The notes under the pieces were generated by a model. The model did no database searches and was not told where the DNA came from. It saw only the letters and a list, made by a program, of their open reading frames with translations. A stretch of 25,445 bases of DNA from Candidatus Iainarchaeum sp. (GTDB taxonomy: Archaea; Iainarchaeota; Iainarchaeia; Iainarchaeales; JAAZKV01): NCBI GenBank assembly GCA_018691995.1, contig JABHJM010000047.1, positions 1 to 25,445 of the forward strand, in the 5' to 3' direction. The first letter of the stretch is position 1. Every line of letters starts with the position of its first letter. Below are positions 14,932 through 22,466 of this stretch, piece by piece. The position numbers and the translations under genes were made by a program.

Positions 14932-15597
14932 ATGATTGTGGGTGGAATTGATGAAGCTGGAAGAGGCCCTTGTTTTGGACCGATGACCATGAGCGTTGCT
15001 GTTTTTAATAAAAAACAAGAAAGTGAACTTAAAAAAATTGGTGTAAAAGATTCAAAAGATATTCCCCCAAATAAAAGAGATATTTTATTTGATGAAGTAA
15101 AAGAACGAGTTATTGAAGAAGTAACTTTGGTTGTTGATGCTATTGAGATTAATGATTTGATGGCAAGAGAAAATTTAAATGAAATTGAAGCAATGAAAGT
15201 TGCCCAAGTTATTAACAAACTAAAAACTAAGGTTGATTTAATTTATATTGATTCTCCAGATCCCACGCCTGGAAAATATGAGAAAAGAATTAGAAAATAT
15301 TTGGATAAAGGAAAACAAAAAATAAAAATCATTGCTGAAAATAAAGCTGATTCAACTTATGTTGTTGTTGGAGCTGCAAGTATTTTAGCAAAAGTTACTC
15401 GTGATCGCGAAATTGAAAAGTTACGAAACAAATATGGGGATTTTGGAAGTGGATACCCGTCGGATCCAAAAACAAAAAAATATTTAGAAGAATATTTTAA
15501 TAAAAATAATAAATTACCTCCTATGTCAAGAGTGTTTTGGAGTACTTGTAAAAAATATGTTCCTGCTGGAGATCGAGCACAACAAAAGCTTTTTTAG
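14932..15597 (+). CDS. rnhB: Ribonuclease HII
   Basis: 221 residues, archaeal type-2 RNase H that cleaves RNA in RNA-DNA hybrids and at single ribonucleotides. Catalytic carboxylates are visible: D7 and E8 in GGIDEAGRGPCFGPM, D107 in LIYIDSPDP and D140 in ENKADSTY. VVVGAASILAKVTRDREIE and GDFGSGYPSDPKTKKYL follow the archaeal consensus. The C-terminus QQKLF looks like the start of a PCNA-interacting (PIP) motif but ends one residue after the Leu, so PCNA binding is uncertain. Its stop codon overlaps by 3 nt the stop of the convergent zinc-ribbon gene. Confidence 0.95.
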   Translation: MIVGGIDEAGRGPCFGPMTMSVAVFNKKQESELKKIGVKDSKDIPPNKRDILFDEVKERVIEEVTLVVDAIEINDLMARENLNEIEAMKVAQVINKLKTKVDLIYIDSPDPTPGKYEKRIRKYLDKGKQKIKIIAENKADSTYVVVGAASILAKVTRDREIEKLRNKYGDFGSGYPSDPKTKKYLEEYFNKNNKLPPMSRVFWSTCKKYVPAGDRAQQKLF

Positions 15598-15746
15598 TCT
15601 TTTAATTTTTCTAAATCTTCTTTTTTTATTTCAAGTGGACAAAAATTATCATACCCGCAAGCAAGGCATTTGTATCCTTCGCCAGTAAAACCAAGATGTG
15701 AATTTATTTTTGTACTTTTACAATTTGGACAAATTTTTACAAACAT
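15594..15746 (-). CDS. 50-residue zinc-ribbon protein downstream of scpB
   Basis: A short ORF starting with MFVKICPNCKS. Cys pairs CPNC (6-9) and CLAC (27-30) frame a single zinc ribbon with the inner strand HLGFTGEGYK. The tail KKEDLEKLKD is charged. It begins 5 nt after the scpB stop codon on the same strand, so translation is probably coupled. The protein is too small to assign a function; such ribbons often act in transcription, translation or as protein-protein adaptors. The 3' end overlaps the rnhB stop by 3 nt. Confidence 0.65.
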   Translation of the reverse strand: MFVKICPNCKSTKINSHLGFTGEGYKCLACGYDNFCPLEIKKEDLEKLKD

Positions 15747-15751
15747 CTCGT

Positions 15752-16225
15752 TCACTTCTTACCAAAATCTTTTCCAAAGTATTCAATGAATTTTGTTGTA
15801 GTTGTTAATGTGTAAGTTCTTCCTTTTGGTTCTTTTTTAATAAAACCATTTTCAAATAAAATTTTTAAATGATCATACGCTTTGTTGTTTCGATATTTTA
15901 CAACTAGTGCTTGTTCAATAGGTTGTTTGTATGCAATTAATGCAAGTGTTTTCATTACTCCTTTTGAAAATGTAGAATCTGTTGCTAAGTGAGCAACATC
16001 TTCTTCATATTTACCTTTAACTCTCATTTGATAACCTATTGGAAGTTCAACAATTTCAAGAGCACTTTTTTTACTATTATAATGCGAGATTAATTCTTTT
16101 AGAAGTGTTTTTGTTTCCATTCTTGATTCAACAAACGCAACTGCTTTTAGTTCATCAATAGTCATTGCTTTTGGAGACATAAATAATGCCGCTTCCAAAA
16201 CATGTTCCTTTTCAAGTCTATCCAT
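15752..16225 (-). CDS. scpB: Segregation and condensation protein B (ScpB)
   Basis: 157 residues, made of two winged-helix domains. ScpB binds the kleisin ScpA of the SMC complex that organises chromosomes. The N-terminal domain starts DRLEKEHVLEAALFMSPKAM. The second contains the diagnostic MKTLALIAYKQPIEQALVVK and NKAYDHLKILFENGFIKKEP followed by GRTYTLTTTTKFIEYFG, matching the ScpB signature (TLA.IAY.QPi.., L...gLi...p..GR...y.tT..F..yFg). No scpA or smc is in the window. A TATA box at 16253-16260 lies about 30 nt upstream, indicating a leaderless transcript. Confidence 0.9.
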   Translation of the reverse strand: MDRLEKEHVLEAALFMSPKAMTIDELKAVAFVESRMETKTLLKELISHYNSKKSALEIVELPIGYQMRVKGKYEEDVAHLATDSTFSKGVMKTLALIAYKQPIEQALVVKYRNNKAYDHLKILFENGFIKKEPKGRTYTLTTTTKFIEYFGKDFGKK

Positions 16226-16252
16226 ACTAACACTAAATGAATGTTTTAAGGG

Positions 16253-16260
16253 AATTTAAA
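16253..16260 (-). promoter_or_regulatory. TATA box for scpB
   Basis: On the minus strand TTTAAATT (within GGTTTAAATTC), about 30 nt before the ATG at 16225. It is back to back with the promoter of the 56-residue protein gene. Confidence 0.55.
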
Positions 16261-16300
16261 CCTTTTTATTCACTTTTAAAAGTTACCTTTTTAGAAAGGG

Positions 16301-16308
16301 TTTTTAAA
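16301..16308 (+). promoter_or_regulatory. TATA box for the 56-aa protein / TFB-like operon
   Basis: TTTTTAAA, about 37 nt before the ATG at 16341. The short leader carries GGTGAT at 16331-16336. Confidence 0.55.
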
Positions 16309-16340
16309 GCTTGGAAGCGTTTTTCTATTAGGTGATATAA

Positions 16341-16511
16341 ATGGTTTACGAACACACAAATTCAAAAGGTAAAAAATACTACTTGCACGCAAGAGGAAAA
16401 TTATTCTATTTTGGTGGAACACAAAAAGAAAATGCAATTGATTTACCAGAAGGATACGACATTGTTGAAAATGAAAGAACTGGACTGCCAATGTTGAAAA
16501 AGAAAGCTTAG
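16341..16511 (+). CDS. Small conserved-looking protein, 56 aa
   Basis: 56 residues, no recognised family name. It starts MVYEHTNSKGKKYYLHARGK and contains a compact beta-rich core (KLFYFGG), then DLPEGYDIVENERTGLPMLK and a lysine tail. The segment 'aidLPeGYevvEnerTGLPmLkkk' looks like a conserved archaeal small-protein pattern, judged from memory only. Strong ribosome binding site GGTGAT four nt before ATG. The next gene starts 9 nt after its stop, with its own GGTGA, so the two form an operon. Confidence 0.65.
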   Translation: MVYEHTNSKGKKYYLHARGKLFYFGGTQKENAIDLPEGYDIVENERTGLPMLKKKA

Positions 16512-16519
16512 GTGAAAAA

Positions 16520-17338
16520 ATGCCTCGTCCAACTGCAAAAAAGAAAGTACCAACGAGCAAAACAAAACACCAATACGATCCAATTACAAGGGAACGTAGA
16601 AGGAGAAAATTTTTAACTAAGGAAGGTTACATTAAATCAATTGAAGATAAACAAGCAAAACACCACCTAAACTCACTAATGCTTTTAAGACGAGCTCAAC
16701 GAGGCTTGAGCATAGTTAAAATTACTTCAAAAGGAATGTCTCAAACTGAAATCGCTTTCAAACAAGCATTATTCATAAATAATAAAGCTCGCGACTTAGT
16801 TGATGCTGAAATAGATGTTACTTATAAAACTGATCAAGAACCATCTGGCATCAAACTTTTTGAAGAAAAACCAGACAGAGAAAAGGATCGAATAAAAAAA
16901 CAAATGTTTGATAAGTGGGTTGACCATTTAATTGGCCTAAAGGCAATAAAAAAGCACCCGCGCGCAATAGTGGCACTTGATGAGATAATCAACTACTTAC
17001 GTCTCCCAGTAGGGATCTACAATGCTCGAGACAAACACAAAAAACTATTTAGAAAGATAAGAGCCAAAATTGTTAAAAGAAAAATTGATCCAATGCAAAA
17101 TTTTCTTGAAAGGATTGATGAAATAATGGTAAAACAAAAAGTTGGAGAAAACTATTCTGCTAAAGCAATGGATGTGTGTGTTGCTGCTTCACTTTATGCT
17201 GACATGACATGTAAAGAAAAACAGCGTGCTAATCCAAAAATAAGATGGTCAGATGTTTATCAAAAGGCAATGGAAACAGCATATCCAAAAATTAGAACCA
17301 ATGAAAAATTATTAAATGCAATTACTGCTTTAAGATAA
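16520..17338 (+). CDS. Unknown protein with possible TFB-like cyclin-fold region
   Basis: 272 residues, basic N-terminus (MPRPTAKKKVPTSKTK), mostly helical. I do not recognise a named family. Residues about 148-270 resemble a TFB cyclin repeat: RAIVALDEIINYLRLPVGIY parallels the 'a...i..ia..L.lP..v...A' helix of TFB, and YSAKAMDVCVAASLYADMTC parallels '...ia.A.lYaacR'. The zinc ribbon, B-reader and a clear second repeat are absent. It could be a diverged TFB paralogue or an unrelated helical protein. GGTGA lies 5 nt before ATG. It shares an operon with the 56-residue protein upstream. Confidence 0.55.
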   Translation: MPRPTAKKKVPTSKTKHQYDPITRERRRRKFLTKEGYIKSIEDKQAKHHLNSLMLLRRAQRGLSIVKITSKGMSQTEIAFKQALFINNKARDLVDAEIDVTYKTDQEPSGIKLFEEKPDREKDRIKKQMFDKWVDHLIGLKAIKKHPRAIVALDEIINYLRLPVGIYNARDKHKKLFRKIRAKIVKRKIDPMQNFLERIDEIMVKQKVGENYSAKAMDVCVAASLYADMTCKEKQRANPKIRWSDVYQKAMETAYPKIRTNEKLLNAITALR

Positions 17339-17369
17339 ATCTTCAAAAAAATCCTCTCCTTAAGACAGA

Positions 17370-17377
17370 TTTAAAAA
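17370..17377 (+). promoter_or_regulatory. TATA box for the pepN operon
   Basis: TTTAAAAA, 30 nt before the ATG at 17400, with no ribosome binding site in between; a leaderless transcript is expected. The following three genes have small gaps or overlaps and no clear promoters, so it probably drives four genes. Confidence 0.6.
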
Positions 17378-17399
17378 TTAAACCAGCTTCTTTTCTTAT

Positions 17400-20204
17400 A
17401 TGGAAAGAAAGTACAAATATTATCCAGAGGATTTTCCTGAACTTAAAGTTAAAGACATCCACTATGGCTTAGTTTTTGATGTGTATGATGAACACACGGA
17501 TGTTAATACAAAAATTTCTTTTATTACAAAAGAAGAAACTAGCCAAATTGAACTTGATGCAAAAAAAATAGAAATTAGTGAAGTAATGAGTGAAAATGAA
17601 CTTACTTGGAAACATGACAAAAAAAAGAATAAATTAATTATTAATTTTAAAAAAAGTGTTGGAAAAGATAAAGCTGTTACTATTCAAACAAAAAACACAA
17701 TTAAACCAACAAAAAATGATTTGGAAGGAATGTATTATGATAAGACTCCAAGTGGAGCTCCCCCTCAAATGATAACTCAATGTCAACAGTGGGGTTTTCA
17801 AAAACTAACTCCATCTTTTGATAGCATGAATGGAAAAGCTACTTATAAAACAAAAATTATTGCTGATAAAAGATATACTCATTTAATTAGCAATGGAAAT
17901 ATTGCTCAAGAAGGAGAAGAAAATGGGAAAAAAACAATTACTTATGTTAATGAAGATGTTCCAATGGCACCATATCTTTTTTTTCTTGGAGTTGGAACTT
18001 GGAAAGAAACAAATCGAGAACTTGAATATGCAAATGGAAAAAAATTTAATTTACAAATGTTGACACTTGAAAATGCAACCACAGATGCCACTAATAAATC
18101 ACTTGAAATACTTGCATTTGGAGTGCAGTGGATAAATATTTTTACTGGAGCAAAAAGACACAAAGATATTGCAAAAAGAAAAGAGATTTTTGATTTGTGT
18201 TTTTTGCGAGATAAATTAAAAGCACAAGGAAAAGAAAAAGAATTTCAAGAAGCACAAAGTGAACTTGTTAAGCTTTCAAAAGGAGTGGTTTTTGGTTATG
18301 AATACAGTGGAGATGTGTACCGAGAGATTGCAATGCAAAACTCTAATTTTGGAGGAATGGAAAACGTTGGAAATACTACAATTACTGCTAATCGAATGCT
18401 TCCTTTCAAAGAAATGAGTGATCGAGTTTTTTCATATTTATTAAATGTTAAAACACATGAATTTTATCATAATTTAAACGGTTCAGAAGTAAGTTCTTAC
18501 AGCCCATTTGATTTGTGGCTTAATGAAGCTATTACTGAATACACAACTGGCGAAGAATTTATTTCATTCGCTTCAAGCATTGAAGATGCAAGACTTGATA
18601 ATGTTTCAAGAATTGTTATGAGAGGGGGAACATTTGATGAAGATACTGGGGCACTTGGACACAAAATGAGGCCTGAAGGATTTAACATGCCTGATGAACT
18701 CATAACAGGAATTACTTATTCAAAAGGGCCAGAATTTATTAGAATGGTCAAACTTGTTATTGGCGAAGATAAATTTTATAGTGCTTTACAAAAATACCAC
18801 GAAAAATATTCTAATTCAAATGCAAAAACGCAAGATTGGATAAACACAATGGAAAAAGAAACTGGAATTAGTATTAGTAAAATGGCAGATGCCTGGTTAA
18901 ACCAAACTGGATACCCCATTGTAAAAATAAATACAAAGTTTGATGAGGAAAACAAAAAAGCAACTATTGAAATCGAACAAACTGGTTTTGAAAAAGATAA
19001 GCATTGGGAATTTCCATTTAGTTATGCTATATTTGATAAAGAAGGCAACAAAGTTTTTGAAAATATAGAAATTGTTAAAGATCAAAAAGCAACTTTTATT
19101 GTTGATAATGTAAAAAGTATTGGTTTCTTTTCATTTAATCGAGAATTATCATTTTATGGAAAAATTGAGTATGGTGCAACAGAAAATGAACTCCTTTTAC
19201 AAATTGAAAACGATGATGATGTAATTGCAAAATATTTAGCACTATATAGTGTGATTGAAAAAGAAAGAATGGTTGCACTAAAAGAAAAGAATTTTGCAGT
19301 TGATGAAAAAGTCGTTGACATTTATTACAAATTACTTTCAAACGAAGATTTAATGGAAAAACTTGGAACTGAAATAATTTCTATCCCTGGCGGAGTAGAA
19401 GATAAATATTTACGACACTATTATGAAGAACTTTACACAATTGGAAAAGATTTAAGAAAAAGAATTGCTACAAAATATGAAAAAGAACTCCTTGACATTT
19501 ACAAAAAAACAAATGATAAAAAGTTTGAAGGAGAATATGTTGAAAAAAGTTTTAAAGAAATAAAAAATAGAAGTGTAAAAAATTCTTGTCTTGGAATACT
19601 CTCTGAGCTTGAAACAAATAAAGTAAATGACTTGATTTTAAAACAATACAGGGGAGCTGACAATCAAACTGACAAACTTGTTGCTTTTGCATTATACAAT
19701 GATTCAAATGCAAAGAATCGACTTGATATTTTAGAAGAATTTGAAAAAGAAAGTATTGGCAACCCTGTTCAATGGGAACAATTCCTCTCGCTTGTTTCAA
19801 GAGGAGACGCAAAGGACACTCTTGCCCAAGTTAAACGAATTAAAGCATCAAATACATTTAATATTACCCAGTCAAATGATCAAAGAGCACTTTTAATGGG
19901 CTTTGCAATGAACAAAAGAAAATCCCTTCTTACAAAAGAAGGCCTTGAATTTTTCAAAGAAACTACTATTGAACTAGCAAAATTAAATGAATACACAACA
20001 AACCATTTACTCAGCGTATTTGAAGAACTTGAATATATGAAAGAAGAAGAATTAGCAGATTATGTTAAAGTACTAATTGAAGTTCGAAAAGAATTGTCTT
20101 TTGAAGAACAACCAAGCGTATACAATAACATAAAAAGAACTCTTGACAGCGCCCCAAGGGCAATTAAAGCATATGAAGAAAAATATGAAAAACTAAAGCT
20201 TTAA
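17400..20204 (+). CDS. pepN: M1-family metalloaminopeptidase (PepN-like)
   Basis: 934 residues; a zinc aminopeptidase that trims N-terminal residues from peptides. Residues about 1-200 are the beta-rich N-terminal domain. The catalytic gluzincin domain has GGMENVGN (the GAMEN substrate-N-terminus motif), then HEFYH (His353, Glu354, His357) and the third zinc ligand Glu376 in LWLNEAITEY, exactly HExxH-(X18)-E. The region GITYSKGPEFIRMVKLVIGE to WLNQTGYPIVKI resembles the bacterial PepN branch (YEKGAEVIRM ... WYSQSGTPIV). Residues about 500-600 look like the beta-sandwich domain, and the last 330 are helical repeats. No signal peptide is present, so the enzyme should be cytoplasmic. Confidence 0.9.
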   Translation: MERKYKYYPEDFPELKVKDIHYGLVFDVYDEHTDVNTKISFITKEETSQIELDAKKIEISEVMSENELTWKHDKKKNKLIINFKKSVGKDKAVTIQTKNTIKPTKNDLEGMYYDKTPSGAPPQMITQCQQWGFQKLTPSFDSMNGKATYKTKIIADKRYTHLISNGNIAQEGEENGKKTITYVNEDVPMAPYLFFLGVGTWKETNRELEYANGKKFNLQMLTLENATTDATNKSLEILAFGVQWINIFTGAKRHKDIAKRKEIFDLCFLRDKLKAQGKEKEFQEAQSELVKLSKGVVFGYEYSGDVYREIAMQNSNFGGMENVGNTTITANRMLPFKEMSDRVFSYLLNVKTHEFYHNLNGSEVSSYSPFDLWLNEAITEYTTGEEFISFASSIEDARLDNVSRIVMRGGTFDEDTGALGHKMRPEGFNMPDELITGITYSKGPEFIRMVKLVIGEDKFYSALQKYHEKYSNSNAKTQDWINTMEKETGISISKMADAWLNQTGYPIVKINTKFDEENKKATIEIEQTGFEKDKHWEFPFSYAIFDKEGNKVFENIEIVKDQKATFIVDNVKSIGFFSFNRELSFYGKIEYGATENELLLQIENDDDVIAKYLALYSVIEKERMVALKEKNFAVDEKVVDIYYKLLSNEDLMEKLGTEIISIPGGVEDKYLRHYYEELYTIGKDLRKRIATKYEKELLDIYKKTNDKKFEGEYVEKSFKEIKNRSVKNSCLGILSELETNKVNDLILKQYRGADNQTDKLVAFALYNDSNAKNRLDILEEFEKESIGNPVQWEQFLSLVSRGDAKDTLAQVKRIKASNTFNITQSNDQRALLMGFAMNKRKSLLTKEGLEFFKETTIELAKLNEYTTNHLLSVFEELEYMKEEELADYVKVLIEVRKELSFEEQPSVYNNIKRTLDSAPRAIKAYEEKYEKLKL

Positions 20205-20228
20205 GTATTAGAGAAATACATTTCTTTT

Positions 20229-21242
20229 ATGGATCCATTATTCAAAAAAACAAGCACAATTGTTATCATTAATTATAATTTTTATTGGAATAATCCTATT
20301 GTAAATAAATATCTTGGAATTGACGCAATTCCTGATTATGAAGGAATACTAATTTTAAGAAAGAATGAAAAACACGTTTGGATTTCCCACCCATTTAATT
20401 TTAATCAAGCAAAAAAAGAATTTGGACAAAAAGTAATTGTAAAAAACCATGAAAAGAGTGAAGAACTTGAAAAAATTATTAAAAAATACTGTGGTAAAAA
20501 AGTTGGTTATGATGCAAAGTTTACTAGCGTTAATGGATTAAAAAATTTAAAGAAATTATTGAAAGGGAAAAAACTAATTGATGTTTCAAAAGAACTTGGC
20601 GAGAGTAGAGAGATAAAAACAAAGAAAGAAGTTGAAAAGATCTCAAAAGCAGTTCATGAAACAAAAAAAGTTATTACTCTTGCAAAAAAGAAATTAAAAT
20701 ATGGAATTAGTGAAAAAGAAATTGAACAATTTTTTCGAAAAGAATTTGAAAAGGATGGATTTGACACAGCATTTTGCATTGTAGCATTTGGAAACAATAC
20801 TAAAAATTTGCACCATGTTAGTGGAAATAAAAAACTTAGTGATGAAGAAATTTTATTTGATGTTGGAGCAAAATACAAAGGATATTGTGCAGATATAAGC
20901 GAAAGTTTTTGGTTTGGAAAAACAAAGTCAAAAAGAAGAGAAAATTATGCGCGAGAATTAACTTTTGTCAAAGATAAATTGGAAATTATTGAAAATCAAA
21001 TGAAATCCGGAGTAAGGGCAAATAAATTATTTGCACTTTGTAAAGGCCTTAACATACCTCATGCACTTGGACACGGACTTGGGATTGAAGAACATGATTT
21101 TCCAAGCGGAATTGGAGAAAAAAGCAATTGGAAATTAAAAGAGGGAATGGTTCTTGCAATTGAACCAGGAACTTACACTAAATTTGGAATTCGAATTGAA
21201 AGAGATTATTTAATCACTAAAAAAGGAGCGCGAGAATTATGA
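20229..21242 (+). CDS. M24-family metallopeptidase (Xaa-Pro aminopeptidase-like)
   Basis: 337 residues. An N-terminal creatinase-like domain (about 1-125) is followed by a pita-bread catalytic domain (about 130-337). The five expected metal ligands are readable: Asp211 and Asp222 (LFDVGAKYKGYCADISES), His282 (HALGHGLGIEEHD), Glu312 (LAIEPGTYT) and Glu324 (GIRIERDYLIT). These support an active Xaa-Pro dipeptidase or aminopeptidase. A His pair in KNLHHVSGN matches the substrate-binding His of the family. It starts 24 nt after pepN, fitting a peptide-degradation operon, and its stop overlaps the next ATG by 4 nt. Confidence 0.88.
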   Translation: MDPLFKKTSTIVIINYNFYWNNPIVNKYLGIDAIPDYEGILILRKNEKHVWISHPFNFNQAKKEFGQKVIVKNHEKSEELEKIIKKYCGKKVGYDAKFTSVNGLKNLKKLLKGKKLIDVSKELGESREIKTKKEVEKISKAVHETKKVITLAKKKLKYGISEKEIEQFFRKEFEKDGFDTAFCIVAFGNNTKNLHHVSGNKKLSDEEILFDVGAKYKGYCADISESFWFGKTKSKRRENYARELTFVKDKLEIIENQMKSGVRANKLFALCKGLNIPHALGHGLGIEEHDFPSGIGEKSNWKLKEGMVLAIEPGTYTKFGIRIERDYLITKKGAREL

Positions 21243-21706
21243 AAAAAATGGGGTCTTGGAAAAAACTTCCTGGAGTAAAACAATTTCGGGGATGGATCGC
21301 AGCAGATAAACGTTCGAGTAGAGCATCACACCAAGTAGTTTCATATTGTGTTCCAATGGAAAATGTTATTCGATTTAAAGAATTAAAAAAAGTTCAAACA
21401 AGAGATGCAAGAATTGAAGTTGAAACAATGCTTGTTAGAAGTACACTTTCACTTATGAGAGAAAGGCACACAAATGAATTAGCCAATAAAATTGCCACAC
21501 TACTAATTGACAAACGAATAAGACTTGAACTGCAAGGCAAAAGTAGAGGAAATCTAGAGGATACACAACACCAACGCAACCAACAACAACTCCATGAGAT
21601 ATTTAACGAAGATAAGAGGAAGGTTCGAGACTTTTTTGAAACAAAAAGCTTGATTTTTCAAGAGTATGAGGAAAAAGCAAGTAAATTAAAATCTACCCAA
21701 CAATAA
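21239..21706 (+). CDS. Unknown charged helical protein
   Basis: 155 residues, not recognised. It is rich in Arg, Lys, Glu and Gln. The N-terminal third (GSWKKLPGVKQFRGWIAADK) is probably compact; the rest looks helical, with possible coiled coil from about residue 60 onward (ELKKVQTRDARIEVETMLVR ... REFF-like DEDKRK region). It has no cysteine clusters, membrane segments or signal peptide. The ATG overlaps the stop codon of the M24 gene (ATGA), indicating translational coupling, and nucS starts 8 nt after its stop. Its place between a peptidase and a DNA-repair nuclease gives no firm functional hint. Confidence 0.6.
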   Translation: MKKMGSWKKLPGVKQFRGWIAADKRSSRASHQVVSYCVPMENVIRFKELKKVQTRDARIEVETMLVRSTLSLMRERHTNELANKIATLLIDKRIRLELQGKSRGNLEDTQHQRNQQQLHEIFNEDKRKVRDFFETKSLIFQEYEEKASKLKSTQQ

Positions 21707-21713
21707 CTTTTGA

Positions 21714-22466
21714 ATGAAACTAGAAAAAGTAAGTGAAGAAATTCTTAATTCTATTAAAAACCAATATATGTGTATTGTTATTGGAGAGTGTTTTGTTTCA
21801 TATCAAGGAAGAGCTTCTTCAAAATTACCAAGAGGAAAACGACTTATTATTTTCAAAGCAGATAGTAGTGTTTCAATTCATGAAAATCGACTTGTTCGAC
21901 CAACTAATTATATGACAAATTCAAAAACATCCTGTACTACCCAAACTGTTGATAAAAAAGAAGAACTAAAACTCTTATCAAAAAATAAAGCAAAGGAAAC
22001 TTTGGAAATTATTTTTTATTCTGTTGATGATATTAATACTTATGATTTGCCAATGAGCAATGACTTACGACTTAGTGGAAGTGAAAAAGAATTAAATGAT
22101 GCCTTAATGGATGACTTATCATTTTTAGAACCTGGACTTAAACCCATTAATCAACAACAATCCTTTCGAAAAGGTGTGTGTGATATTATTGCAGAGGATC
22201 GGGATGGCAAATTAGTTGTTATTGAACTAAAAAGAAGACAAGCTGATTATGGGGCTGTTACTCAACTAAAAAGATATGTTGAACAAGTAGAAAAAATTAA
22301 GGGAAAACAAACACGTGGAATTTTACTCGCTCCAGATATTCGAAAAAATGCAATGGAATTATTACAAAGTTATGGACTTGAATATTTCTCTTATGATTTT
22401 GAAGTTGGAGAAAGAAGTAAGATAAAAGGAATTGGGAAAAGTCAACAAAAATTGGGCGATTACTAA
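21714..22466 (+). CDS. nucS: Endonuclease NucS/EndoMS
   Basis: 250 residues; a mismatch-specific endonuclease found in archaea and actinobacteria. The N-terminal beta-barrel DNA-binding domain spans about 1-115 (CIVIGECFVSYQGRASSKLP). The C-terminal RecB-like nuclease domain has CDIIAEDRDGKLVVIELKRR (catalytic Asp, Glu-x-Lys) and QADYGAVTQLKRYVEQVEKI, a hallmark of NucS. The last residues QQKLGDY fit the PIP-box pattern QxxLxxY, consistent with the known PCNA coupling of the family. It closes the pepN-M24-unknown-nucS gene string and abuts the convergent pus10 stop with no gap. Confidence 0.93.
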   Translation: MKLEKVSEEILNSIKNQYMCIVIGECFVSYQGRASSKLPRGKRLIIFKADSSVSIHENRLVRPTNYMTNSKTSCTTQTVDKKEELKLLSKNKAKETLEIIFYSVDDINTYDLPMSNDLRLSGSEKELNDALMDDLSFLEPGLKPINQQQSFRKGVCDIIAEDRDGKLVVIELKRRQADYGAVTQLKRYVEQVEKIKGKQTRGILLAPDIRKNAMELLQSYGLEYFSYDFEVGERSKIKGIGKSQQKLGDY

